NCBI GenBank assembly: GCA_964566075.1
Contig: CAZMHJ010000013.1
Span: forward strand, 1 to 23,771
Direction of reading: 5' to 3'
DNA: 23,771 bases
Origin: CAZMHJ01 sp964566075
Lineage (GTDB): Bacteria; Patescibacteriota; Saccharimonadia; Saccharimonadales; CAIOMD01
Shown: one piece after another, positions 14,677-21,497 of the stretch
Position numbering within the stretch: position 1 is the first letter of the stretch
Layout: each line of letters opens with the position of its first letter
Made by a program: the position numbers and the translations under genes
Notes under the pieces: model-generated
What the model was told of the DNA's origin: nothing
Databases searched by the model: none
The model's input: the letters and a program-made list of their open reading frames with translations, nothing else

Positions 14677-15150
14677 TCAGGTTCGGGGGACGAACACGCC
14701 AGGCTGGCTGGTCGCCAGCATGCGGTAGGTGAGGATGCCGTTGTCGTAGGCATCGGTCATCTCGTCGTTCAGGCCCAGCGAGTCGTAGTGCATGGCCTCG
14801 TCGGCCGTGATGCCCTGGCTGTGCAGGAACTCCTCGTAGTTCTGCACGACCTCGTTGAGCTGGTCTGCCAGGCTGATGTATAGCTGTCGAGCCATGGGTG
14901 CCTCGAGAGGCCTGAGCCCATCGAAGCAGTCGGACTCGGCGATGAGCACCAGCAGCTTGGCGGTGACGTCGCACAGCGTCTGCATGTTGACGAGATCGTC
15001 GAGCTTGCTGCCGATGGCCTCGATGAGGAGCTTCGGCAGGTAGGGCTCGAACAGGTTGTACTTCTCTGAGCCGACCTCGAACCGTTCGTCGTTGCCGAGA
15101 GCCTCGAGAATCTGCGCCTCGAGCGTCTGCTCGCTGACAGTACTGGTCAT
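14677..15150 (-). CDS. GC-rich acidic hypothetical protein, 157 aa
   Basis: A soluble, strongly acidic and probably all-helical protein beginning MTSTVSEQTLEAQILEAL. No membrane segment, signal peptide or known motif is visible and no family is recognised. The SD GGGAG lies 6 nt before the ATG. Codons are very GC-biased (CTC, GTC, GAC, AAG), unlike the core genes. The gene forms an independent unit with TTGCAA/TACAAT promoter, a leader stem-loop and two tandem hairpins after the stop. It is divergent from the transglutaminase-like gene. Confidence 0.8.
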   Translation of the reverse strand: MTSTVSEQTLEAQILEALGNDERFEVGSEKYNLFEPYLPKLLIEAIGSKLDDLVNMQTLCDVTAKLLVLIAESDCFDGLRPLEAPMARQLYISLADQLNEVVQNYEEFLHSQGITADEAMHYDSLGLNDEMTDAYDNGILTYRMLATSQPGVFVPRT

Positions 15151-15178
15151 GTATCACTCCCGTGACGGTGGTAGGTAC

Positions 15179-15196
15179 TGGCCAACAATATGGCCA
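15179..15196 (-). promoter_or_regulatory. 5'-end leader stem-loop
   Basis: TGGCCA (15191-15196), 6-nt loop, TGGCCA (15179-15184): a 6-bp stem starting about 4 nt after the predicted transcription start of the 15150 gene. Confidence 0.5.
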
Positions 15197-15206
15197 CGTG
15201 AAGCAT

Positions 15207-15234
15207 ATTGTACAACAATAATATGAAATTGCAA
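15207..15234 (-). promoter_or_regulatory. Promoter of the 15150 minus-strand gene
   Basis: Minus strand TTGCAA (15234-15229), 16-nt spacer, TACAAT (15212-15207). Confidence 0.6.
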
Positions 15235-15265
15235 TATTTATAGTGCATTTTACAGAGGTAAAAAA

Positions 15266-15294
15266 TAGACAAAAATCATAAATAATTGTAAAAT
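15266..15294 (+). promoter_or_regulatory. Promoter of the transglutaminase-like gene
   Basis: TAGACA (15266-15271), exactly 17-nt spacer, TAAAAT (15289-15294). The leader is about 38 nt and holds GAAGGGA upstream of the GTG at 15340. I see no clear leader stem-loop here. Confidence 0.6.
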
Positions 15295-15339
15295 ATGCGA
15301 ATTGCTCGTTAACAACCAGGTCAGAGAAGGGAATCTGTT

Positions 15340-16887
15340 GTGACGCTACAGCGATTGCTAGAGTCCACCTATCAAGGTGGCTGTGGTATATCGATGGGGC
15401 GTGCACTGCAGGCTCCTCGATATCAAGAACTGCTGGCTGAAAACCAAGGTACAAAGTATGGGACGGCTGAAGAGTTTTCCCAAATTGAGTACCTCGGCGA
15501 ACTACTGGCAGACAGAGCGGCACAGAACTTGCCACGAGTTATACAAAACAATCTGCACAAGTGGAATGAAGGTGTCGAAGCACAGCAACAGTTGCTACGG
15601 CTTGTCGAGCAATCGATAAAAGCTAAGCGCTGGAAGTCGTACGGTCAACGTGCTCACAAGCGCGCCCGGTACGGCACGCGGTACTCGACACTACCAGCTA
15701 TGACCAAAAGCTGGGAGCGCGGCCCCGTACAGCCAAACTGTCTGGGTGTGGCGCAGATGTTGGTTGGTTTTGCGCGCTTGGTCGGTGCAAAGCACTACTT
15801 TGTCAGTGTGCTGAATTCAAGTGAAAAGCACTATTACCAAATAATTCTGAAGTGCGTCGACGCCACGTTGATGCAACTACAGAATTTCAAGAATAATCCC
15901 GAAGCAAAGCGGCTTGTACGAAATATGAACCGCGAACGCGAACGGGTACTGGTGCAGCTTGGTAAGATGCAACAACAAGAAGCTCACCATGCACTACTGA
16001 TTCAGCTTGCTGATGGTTCGTGGTGCTTGCTAGACCCGTACTTTTCGTTTGCGCAACAGCTGCAGATTTCACCGAATCGGCTTACTAAGTACTTTTCGGT
16101 GATTGAAACAGATAAAGCACGCAATGTGCTACTTGCTCATGCGCATTCAAAGGCTGCATCACCGTACTACGACAGAATTCGTAATCACGAAATCTCGCTT
16201 ATTTTCATCCGGATCCATCAAGAACGACTCCGGAAGAACAAGAAGCAACTGTCGCCAGATGACATCGATAGTACGGCACATGCGATGGCACAATATAGTT
16301 TGGGGTTGAGTGATAAAGAGCTCGACTTCAATCTAAAAAATGCCAGTGAGCAAGCACGAAAAGATTTCATGCATGCTTTTAACCGCATGATGGAATTCGC
16401 ATACTTGCCACCCTTGGTGCGAAAGCGTGCCGAAAACAATGTAAGACATGGTGGCAAGGGTATTTCTAACGAACAGTTCGAACAGTACGTGTCGGCGGTA
16501 CGACGAGATCGTATACGCTATACGCGGGCTTATCAGCGTTTGATGCGTTGCATTATTCAGCTGATGCTCGATGAAGTAAACCGGTATTCGCTCGATAAAG
16601 ATGCTTGCATGCACGATTTGATAGAGGTGCAGCACCCAACAGTTTCACTAGCGTGTGCTACACTAAATCATCAGCGGGCAAAGAGCAGAATCCATCTGCA
16701 TGGTCGGCTGGTACATTACACCAGTAGCTACTGGATCTTGCACGACACGCTCGCCGCCGAACTGGCAGGTGACGTACCAGACGCAAGTTCAGGCAAGGTT
16801 ATTAACAAGCGAATCAAGCGATTCTTGCGTAACGACGCAGAACTGCAACTTGAGCCGCTTGTTCCACTCATTCGAGGAAGGATGTAA
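15340..16887 (+). CDS. Transglutaminase-like (Cys-His-Asp) protein, 515 aa
   Basis: The GTG start has a GAAGGGA SD. Residues 125-240 carry a papain/transglutaminase-like pattern: NCLGVAQMLVGFARLVGAK (Cys134 at a helix start), a beta strand YFVSVL, then AHHALLIQLADGSW (His216/His217) and CLLDPYF (Asp232). Order and spacing fit the catalytic triad of transglutaminase-fold enzymes (protease, cross-linking or peptide amidase activities). The N-terminal 120 residues are helical and basic. The C-terminal 280 are helical, Arg/Lys/His-rich and without known motifs. There is no signal peptide or membrane segment, so it is probably cytoplasmic. The 66-aa gene starts 2 nt after its stop. Composition is intermediate to GC-rich. 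The superfamily call is from motif reading; no exact family is recognised. Confidence 0.75.
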   Translation: MTLQRLLESTYQGGCGISMGRALQAPRYQELLAENQGTKYGTAEEFSQIEYLGELLADRAAQNLPRVIQNNLHKWNEGVEAQQQLLRLVEQSIKAKRWKSYGQRAHKRARYGTRYSTLPAMTKSWERGPVQPNCLGVAQMLVGFARLVGAKHYFVSVLNSSEKHYYQIILKCVDATLMQLQNFKNNPEAKRLVRNMNRERERVLVQLGKMQQQEAHHALLIQLADGSWCLLDPYFSFAQQLQISPNRLTKYFSVIETDKARNVLLAHAHSKAASPYYDRIRNHEISLIFIRIHQERLRKNKKQLSPDDIDSTAHAMAQYSLGLSDKELDFNLKNASEQARKDFMHAFNRMMEFAYLPPLVRKRAENNVRHGGKGISNEQFEQYVSAVRRDRIRYTRAYQRLMRCIIQLMLDEVNRYSLDKDACMHDLIEVQHPTVSLACATLNHQRAKSRIHLHGRLVHYTSSYWILHDTLAAELAGDVPDASSGKVINKRIKRFLRNDAELQLEPLVPLIRGRM

Positions 16888-16889
16888 CC

Positions 16890-17090
16890 GTGGCGCAAAA
16901 GAAGATGCCCAAGGACGCGCAGGCTGCTGCCGTGCGTTCGATGCTCGGCAGCAAGTCGCTCGACGACATCAAGGCCGAGTACCCCGATCTCGTCGACGGC
17001 ATCGGCGTCGTCGAGAACGAGCTCGCCAAGCCTGCCGCACGTGGCAGCGGCCCGAGTGGCCCCAGCAAGTTCGCACGAACCCAGCTCTGA
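16890..17090 (+). CDS. Small basic GC-rich protein, 66 aa
   Basis: The GTG start lies 2 nt after the stop of the transglutaminase-like gene (ATG-TAA-CC-GTG), so translation is coupled; GGAAGGA upstream is a usable SD. A helical middle (AAAVRSMLGSKSLDDIKAEYP) is followed by a Gly/Ser/Pro-rich flexible tail. It could be a partner, substrate or inhibitor of the upstream enzyme (inference). It ends just before a strong terminator. Confidence 0.75.
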   Translation: MAQKKMPKDAQAAAVRSMLGSKSLDDIKAEYPDLVDGIGVVENELAKPAARGSGPSGPSKFARTQL

Positions 17091-17100
17091 CCCGAGCATG

Positions 17101-17162
17101 AAGCCCAGGTGTGGCCTGGTTGCACAGCACGTTTGTGTAACCAGGCCCGCCTCGGGCTTTTT
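17101..17162 (+). terminator. Terminator of the transglutaminase-like operon
   Basis: Inner stem GGCCTGGTT (17113-17121)/AACCAGGCC (17139-17147), outer AAGCCC (17101-17106)/GGGCTT (17154-17159), then a T-run to 17162. Confidence 0.8.
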
Positions 17163-17179
17163 CTATATCTTGGATATCT

Positions 17180-17629
17180 TTATTTAACTTTTTTACGAAG
17201 CCAATATAAGTAAGCAAAATAAATTACGACTGGTATAAACGATATAGTTAATCGAATAGTCTCATTAATCATCCAACTTTCTTGTGAAACTGACATATTT
17301 AAGAAAGTTGAAATATAAGAAAGTTGCTGACAGGCTGTGTAGATAAGCATCGCTACTACTGCCTGTAAAACAACCCAAAACCAGCGGTCTAACGGCGTTT
17401 TTTGGCGTGGTGTTAGTAGATAGCTAAAAATAAGCACTAATCCCGGCGTAACAAGACTACTTAAAAGATAAAAAGAACTAATACCAAAATTAAGTCCAGA
17501 GTGTAATTGAGATATCATACTGTACACACTAAATCCAGTGGTAATGAGCATGAGAACACCAAGCATTACCAAAAAATGAACCTTTAGGTGCCAAATGTAT
17601 TCGCGCTGCTTTTTTGCAGATTTCTTCAT
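17180..17629 (-). CDS. Four-helix membrane protein, AT-rich
   Basis: About 149 residues starting MKKSAKKQREYIWHLK, followed by four hydrophobic segments (near 18-38, 48-70, 85-105, 120-142) and a basic C-terminus. Positive-inside distribution fits cytoplasmic N and C termini. No family is recognised. The frame opens at 17644, but a TATGAT box (17641-17636) covers that ATG, and the ATG at 17629 is 6 nt after the box, so a leaderless start there is preferred. It is convergent with the GC-rich operon to its left. Confidence 0.75.
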   Translation of the reverse strand: MKKSAKKQREYIWHLKVHFLVMLGVLMLITTGFSVYSMISQLHSGLNFGISSFYLLSSLVTPGLVLIFSYLLTPRQKTPLDRWFWVVLQAVVAMLIYTACQQLSYISTFLNMSVSQESWMINETIRLTISFIPVVIYFAYLYWLRKKVK

Positions 17630-17635
17630 AAAAAA

Positions 17636-17648
17636 ATCATACACCTTA
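17636..17648 (-). promoter_or_regulatory. -10 box with AAGGTGTA context
   Basis: Minus strand AAGGTGTATGAT, 6 nt before the ATG at 17629. The AAGGTG prefix matches the promoters at 5249 and 6857. Confidence 0.5.
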
Positions 17649-17691
17649 AAACATCAAAAAGATAATGGTTTTACGTAGGTTATAAATCACA

Positions 17692-17697
17692 TACAAT
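17692..17697 (+). promoter_or_regulatory. -10 box of the epimerase gene
   Basis: TACAAT 18 nt before the ATG at 17716; the short leader holds an AAAGAGG SD (17704-17710). This is one of the few AT-rich genes here with an SD leader. Confidence 0.5.
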
Positions 17698-17715
17698 AGA
17701 ACGAAAGAGGTAAAC

Positions 17716-18654
17716 ATGGCAACGAATTTGGTAATTGGTTACGGAAACACTGGTCGACTTATTGCAGATGAACTTAAAAGAAAAGGCGAAACTGTCATTA
17801 TTGGTCGCCATGGAAGTGTAGAGCAAACAGATGGTTTTGAAGCTAAAACAGTAGATTTGCTGCAAAAAGATACTGTTGTGACCGCCGTAGAGGGCGTAGA
17901 ACGCGTTTTTGTCACAACCGGTCTGCCATACAAGTTAAGCGTTTGGAAGGCTCAGTGGCCCGTAATTATTGATAATCTAATTGCTGCCTGTAAAGCATCT
18001 GATGCAAAACTCATCTTTATCGACAATATTTACTTATATGGCCCATCACCACTACAAAGCCCAATAACCGAAGATCACCCCCGCAACCCTGTATCTAAAA
18101 AAGGTCAGATTCGTCTTGAGCTTATAAATATGCTAGAAGCAGCCATGCAAGATGGCCTAAAAGTGTTAATTGTGCGGTGTGCCGACTTTTACGGGCCAAG
18201 CGTTAATAGTAGTGGTGTAACCATGGCAATTGATGCTGCAGTTGCGGGTAAAACAGCCTATTTTATGGGTGATCCAACAACACGACACGCCTATAGTTAT
18301 GTACCCGATATTGCACGTGCAGTATCGTTGCTCGCGCTTGCGGATGATACCTATAACCAAACCTGGCATACACCTACCGCACCCGCGATTACCGGCACTG
18401 AACTCGTTGCATTAGTAGAACAAAACCTTGGCAAAAAAGCTAAATGGTCATACCTAAAAAGGGGCAGCATGACTTTTATGGGTCTGTTTGTACCAATCTT
18501 ACGAGAGCTAAAAGAAATGATGTATCAGTTTGAGCATGATTATGTGTTTGATAGCACCAAATTTACGACTAAATTTCCTGATTTTGCGGTAACTAGTTAT
18601 GTTGAGGGTATAAAAAACACTGTTGAGGCAAGCGTAAATGGCAAAGTTAACTGA
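17716..18654 (+). CDS. NAD(P)-dependent epimerase/dehydratase-like (atypical extended SDR)
   Basis: A 312-residue Rossmann-fold protein. The N-terminal NLVIGYGNTGRLIADEL has the dinucleotide glycine motif (Gly8, Gly10, Gly13). The central LIFIDNIYLYGPS and later VRCADFYGPSVNSSG match extended SDR strands, and a late DIARAVSLLALAD matches the SDR substrate domain. The usual YxxxK catalytic pair is replaced around NPVSKKGQIRLE, where Lys is present but no Tyr stands four before it. That pattern (KG.xR) is seen in atypical SDRs, so catalysis may differ. It overlaps the next gene by 17 nt. Confidence 0.88.
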   Translation: MATNLVIGYGNTGRLIADELKRKGETVIIGRHGSVEQTDGFEAKTVDLLQKDTVVTAVEGVERVFVTTGLPYKLSVWKAQWPVIIDNLIAACKASDAKLIFIDNIYLYGPSPLQSPITEDHPRNPVSKKGQIRLELINMLEAAMQDGLKVLIVRCADFYGPSVNSSGVTMAIDAAVAGKTAYFMGDPTTRHAYSYVPDIARAVSLLALADDTYNQTWHTPTAPAITGTELVALVEQNLGKKAKWSYLKRGSMTFMGLFVPILRELKEMMYQFEHDYVFDSTKFTTKFPDFAVTSYVEGIKNTVEASVNGKVN

Positions 18655-19051
18655 TAAACAAACTTGGAGCAGGGCACATCTACTAAAATCTTGGTATGGC
18701 TTTGTGTATTTAGTAGCTTTTTTGCTTGAAGTTATCGCATTATTTTCAATCATGTTTATAAGCAATATCATTACAAAAGTCGGGTTATCGCAATGGATAC
18801 TATCTTTTTTGATTGCAGTGGCGCTTATTTGGTTTTGGGGTCAATATATGGCTCCGAAGGGCAAAAGAAGATTAACCGGAGTAGCTTTCTATATTGCTAA
18901 AGTAGTTATTTATTTACTTGCTGCTTATTCTATCTATTATTTTCAGGGTGTATGGTGGATGACTACGTTTTTAGTTGTCTTTATTATTGATGAAGCCTTT
19001 TTGTTTCCAATCAGAAACGAAGATCCGGCTGTATTTTTTAAATCTAAATAA
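18638..19051 (+). CDS. YrdB/DUF2568-like membrane protein
   Basis: A 137-residue membrane protein with four hydrophobic segments (about 22-45, 52-70, 83-105, 108-125). The central loop MAPKGKRRLTG between helices 2 and 3 and the neighbouring WFWGQY resemble the YrdB (DUF2568) family pattern in which a W..fvAPka..RL motif follows helix 2. Function in the family is unknown. Its start overlaps the epimerase gene by 17 nt, so the two form one operon. Confidence 0.6.
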   Translation: MAKLTDKQTWSRAHLLKSWYGFVYLVAFLLEVIALFSIMFISNIITKVGLSQWILSFLIAVALIWFWGQYMAPKGKRRLTGVAFYIAKVVIYLLAAYSIYYFQGVWWMTTFLVVFIIDEAFLFPIRNEDPAVFFKSK

Positions 19052-19083
19052 TTCTTTGCTATACTTTTAATACTCTTCGTGGT

Positions 19084-19105
19084 GAGTTTACCGGCGGTAA
19101 AATTC
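19084..19105. terminator. Small hairpin between convergent genes
   Basis: GTTTACC-GGC-GGTAAAA, a short stem in the gap between the YrdB-like gene and the minus-strand GC-rich ORF. There is no T-run on either side, so it is weak as a terminator. Confidence 0.3.
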
Positions 19106-19116
19106 CGGTCGTCAGG

Positions 19117-19389
19117 TTACTCGATGTCCTGCCCCACGGTGCTTGTAACAAAGCACGAAATCGAGGCTCCTCGAGAGGGAGCAGCCGGCACAGTACCGGC
19201 AAGTGTGATGGTATTGTCTTGCAACTTTGTGTTCTCGACTGAGTAGAACGCATAAAGACAATACGGGTTTGCTCGAGCCCTGCTGGCACAGGTTGCCAGT
19301 GCAAAATCGAGCGTGACGGGTCTCCCTGTCAGTTGAGTGGCGATGCCGCCATCGAGCGTAACTGCTCGACCCAGTGCAATGGGTACCAA
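19117..19389 (-). CDS. GC-rich ORF of unknown function, start uncertain
   Basis: A minus-strand frame of at least 90 residues, including VTLDGGIATQLTGRPVTLDF, CLYAFYSVENTKLQDNTITL and a final TVGQDIE. Codons (GTC, CTC, GAC, ACC, GCC) match the other GC-rich genes. The frame opens after a TGA near 19462 and has no ATG or GTG; TTG at 19389 is the only usable start and has no SD. An SD-preceded ATG exists upstream in another frame (ATG at about 19446), so a frameshift or a sequencing error between them is possible. Predicted mostly beta. No family recognised. Confidence 0.5.
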   Translation of the reverse strand: MVPIALGRAVTLDGGIATQLTGRPVTLDFALATCASRARANPYCLYAFYSVENTKLQDNTITLAGTVPAAPSRGASISCFVTSTVGQDIE

Positions 19390-19474
19390 ATGGCACGTCG
19401 GTGCTAGAGAGTTGGATGATTGGACGCCTTCGTCGCAGAAGCATCCCTTTGCCCAACCTCAACGCACTACCACG

Positions 19475-19508
19475 CCCCCGGGCTGCAGCTCACGTTGTGG
19501 CCCGGGGG
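19475..19508 (-). promoter_or_regulatory. 5'-end leader stem-loop of the 19389 gene
   Basis: CCCCCGGGC (19475-19483)/GCCCGGGGG (19500-19508), a 9-bp GC stem. On the minus strand a TAATAT box (19520-19515) puts the transcription start almost exactly at the stem. It could alternatively act as a divider between divergent promoters. Confidence 0.45.
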
Positions 19509-19520
19509 TTAAACATATTA

Positions 19521-19549
19521 TTGACATATTTTTTGCTGCGTTGTTTAGT
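19521..19549 (+). promoter_or_regulatory. Promoter, near-leaderless start of the 19560 gene
   Basis: A perfect TTGACA (19521-19526), 17-nt spacer, TTTAGT (19544-19549), then ATG 10 nt later at 19560; no SD. Confidence 0.55.
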
Positions 19550-19559
19550 TAATATAACT

Positions 19560-20090
19560 ATGCAATTTGCACAGGTTCAACCAAAAATAACTGAAGCGTT
19601 AGCAACGGGTGATCCGTACGAAAAACTACGCGCCTTAGAACTTGCGAACGAATATGACCAACAGCGTCAAATACGTATCGTTGGATCGGTTGTTATTGGC
19701 ATTTGTTTTGATGAATATACTGCTACACCAGGCGCACTACGAATTCGTGATATTAACGAATCCGCGCCAGGCTATGGTGCTGAGTTTATTGGGACTTTTG
19801 ATAAACGGGTATTTGATGCCGTGCGTCTTGCGCTCGGTAGTTCATTTGGTGTGATTGTTACAAAGCCAGATTCAGTACAAGCATACACCTCTGCGGCACG
19901 TACAATTGAAAGTTCTCGATATCGTACCAGAGCAGATATTTTTGGGCCTCCAAAAGATGATAGTATCGATATAGATGCACTTGCAATTGCAGCCCACGAA
20001 CATGGAGACCACTTAATGCAATCTGATTTTACACAACATGGTACAGCCTACTTTAGGGATGCCATGCGCGTTATAAGCACGACCACTTAA
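19560..20090 (+). CDS. Hypothetical protein, 176 aa, AT-rich
   Basis: A soluble acidic protein. The N-terminal MQFAQVQPKITEALATGDP is followed by alternating strands and helices (RIVGSVVIGICFDEYTA, EFIGTFDKRVFDAVRLALG) and a C-terminal segment AAHEHGDHLMQSDFTQHGTAYF. The longer frame from 19374 runs back through a GC-rich hairpin and is rejected; 19560 fits the TTGACA promoter. HEHGDH resembles a metal-binding string, but neither a HExxH zinc site nor a metallo-beta-lactamase context is present. No family recognised. Confidence 0.72.
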   Translation: MQFAQVQPKITEALATGDPYEKLRALELANEYDQQRQIRIVGSVVIGICFDEYTATPGALRIRDINESAPGYGAEFIGTFDKRVFDAVRLALGSSFGVIVTKPDSVQAYTSAARTIESSRYRTRADIFGPPKDDSIDIDALAIAAHEHGDHLMQSDFTQHGTAYFRDAMRVISTTT

Positions 20091-20096
20091 AAATAT

Positions 20097-20125
20097 TTGA
20101 AAAATTAACATAAAAATGGTATAAT
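20097..20125 (+). promoter_or_regulatory. Strong promoter of the GC-rich membrane-protein gene
   Basis: TTGAAA (20097-20102), exactly 17-nt spacer, TATAAT (20120-20125) with a TGG extension (20117-20119). It is the best consensus promoter in the window. Confidence 0.75.
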
Positions 20126-20134
20126 ACCGCTCAT

Positions 20135-20160
20135 TGCGCCCCTGTACTGTGGGCGACGCA
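20135..20160 (+). promoter_or_regulatory. 5'-end leader stem-loop
   Basis: CGCCC (20137-20141)/GGGCG (20151-20155) with a lower TGCG/CGCA extension and one bulge, beginning about 3-5 nt after the predicted transcription start. Confidence 0.5.
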
Positions 20161-20188
20161 CATCTACAAGAAAAGGTTGGTGAATCCA

Positions 20189-21388
20189 ATGAGTCAGTGG
20201 AAGGAACGTGCGCGTGCTGTTCGTAATGAAGGCACTGCACAGCGTCGTGACTGGTCACCCCGTGCCGATAGCTGGCACTGGCGTGTGTACCAGTACTGGA
20301 AGCGTAGTGGAGGCAAGGCCCCCATGCGCGAGAACTTCTGCCACTTCTGGCGTGTCGTGCTGATCTGGGCTCCGCTCATGGTCGTGCGCAACACGCTCAA
20401 GAGCGACAAGTTCTGGAAGGGCGTGTTCATCGTGGCAGCCTTTCTAGTGCTCTGTGGGTTCGTACTCGTGGCAATTCTGAAGCCAGCGGAGACGTTCGGC
20501 TTCATCGCGATCATCGCAGGGTTTGCGTGGCTCGTCTGCGGAATCGCTTACGCGCTGGCGCTGGTTGATGTGGTGTTCGATGAATCCATTTCGATCAGCA
20601 TGTACGAGTGGCTCGAAGACAAGAACTACGGCGTCTACGCGCTGTTGTGCCTGGCCTTCTTGCCGGTGCTCGTTCTGGCCGCGGTGGCATCACTCGTCTT
20701 GTTCGCCATCGGCGGAATCATCGTGGCACCGTTCCAGCACTACAAGATCCACAAGCGCATCGCAGGCTGGCATGTCGGCTCGTACACCTGGCTCAACCCG
20801 TTTACGGCGTTGGCTGTGGTTGCGGCCCTCGGCTTTGTCTACTTCGCATTGCACGGAAACCAGTTTTCGATTGGCCTCGTTGTCATCGTTCTGACCTTCG
20901 TGCTGCTGGTCGGTCTTGTCATGCTGATGTCCTGGCTTGCTGACGTCTACAAGCGTTACCGCAAGGTAAAGCGTGAGGAGCAGAACCAGGCTCTGGTTCG
21001 CCAGGGTATCGACTTCTTCATCCGGTTCAGGTTCGAGGTACAGCACCCCGAATGGGTCGGTGACGAGGCCAAGTTCGCTGCATGGCGTGTGCGCTACGAG
21101 CGCTACTTCAACAGGCGCTTTGGCGACCTGTACAACATCGACAATGCGTACTTCCACACGATGTATGTCAGCGACGAGCTGTACACACGTTACCCGTGGT
21201 TGTTCAACTACCGTGATCGTCCTTACATGGTCGTTCCTCGGAATGTCGACCACGAGCGCAGTGCCGCAAAGGTAGGACCGTCGAAGTTCGACAACTTCAT
21301 CGAGTTCTGTTCGTTCGTCTGGTCGGTGGTGCTGACGCGCAAGTGGCGCATCTGCCCACTCATCGATGAGCCGGTAGCGACTCACTAG
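20189..21388 (+). CDS. GC-rich multi-pass membrane protein, about 399 aa
   Basis: The ATG at 20189 is preceded by AAAAGG; GTG at 20180 and TTG at 20177 are in-frame alternatives closer to the SD. A basic, Trp-rich N-terminus (residues 1-60) is followed by five or six hydrophobic segments between about 68 and 255 (GVFIVAAFLVLCGFVLVAIL is the first, GLVVIVLTFVLLVGLVMLM the last). A soluble, Arg/Tyr-rich C-terminal domain of about 140 residues follows (RVRYERYFNRRFGDLYNID, YTRYPWLFNYRDRPYMVV). No transporter or enzyme motif is recognised. Lys is almost always AAG, in strong contrast to both neighbours. The strongest promoter of the window and a long terminator suggest an abundant product. Confidence 0.85.
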   Translation: MSQWKERARAVRNEGTAQRRDWSPRADSWHWRVYQYWKRSGGKAPMRENFCHFWRVVLIWAPLMVVRNTLKSDKFWKGVFIVAAFLVLCGFVLVAILKPAETFGFIAIIAGFAWLVCGIAYALALVDVVFDESISISMYEWLEDKNYGVYALLCLAFLPVLVLAAVASLVLFAIGGIIVAPFQHYKIHKRIAGWHVGSYTWLNPFTALAVVAALGFVYFALHGNQFSIGLVVIVLTFVLLVGLVMLMSWLADVYKRYRKVKREEQNQALVRQGIDFFIRFRFEVQHPEWVGDEAKFAAWRVRYERYFNRRFGDLYNIDNAYFHTMYVSDELYTRYPWLFNYRDRPYMVVPRNVDHERSAAKVGPSKFDNFIEFCSFVWSVVLTRKWRICPLIDEPVATH

Positions 21389-21416
21389 TACTAAACCAAC
21401 CGTTCTTGGAGATGAC

Positions 21417-21455
21417 GCCCGGCGTTTTGTGTCTAATCAACACAAGACGCCGGGC
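21417..21455 (+). terminator. 16-bp hairpin after the GC-rich membrane-protein gene
   Basis: GCCCGGCGTTTTGTGT (21417-21432)/ACACAAGACGCCGGGC (21440-21455) with one wobble pair and a 7-nt loop. The following sequence is only modestly T-rich. Confidence 0.75.
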
Positions 21456-21484
21456 TCTTCAATTTCAGAATGGATTCTTTTGTG

Positions 21485-21490
21485 TACAAT
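21485..21490 (+). promoter_or_regulatory. -10 box, leaderless start of the K+ channel gene
   Basis: TACAAT preceded by TGTG, 7 nt before the ATG at 21498, no SD. Confidence 0.6.
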
Positions 21491-21497
21491 ATACCTA

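Noticed and set aside
14651..15535. A 294-residue minus-strand open frame across the 15150 gene and the divergent promoter
   Set aside because: It runs in another frame through a clear gene, its SD and its promoter; the Arg/Ala/Gly-rich sequence is an artefact of GC-rich codons.
19980..20030. HEHGDH in the 19560 gene as a metallo-beta-lactamase or HExxH zinc site
   Set aside because: The string is near the C-terminus without the surrounding strands or later His/Asp ligands of that fold, and the fifth residue is not the His required for HExxH.
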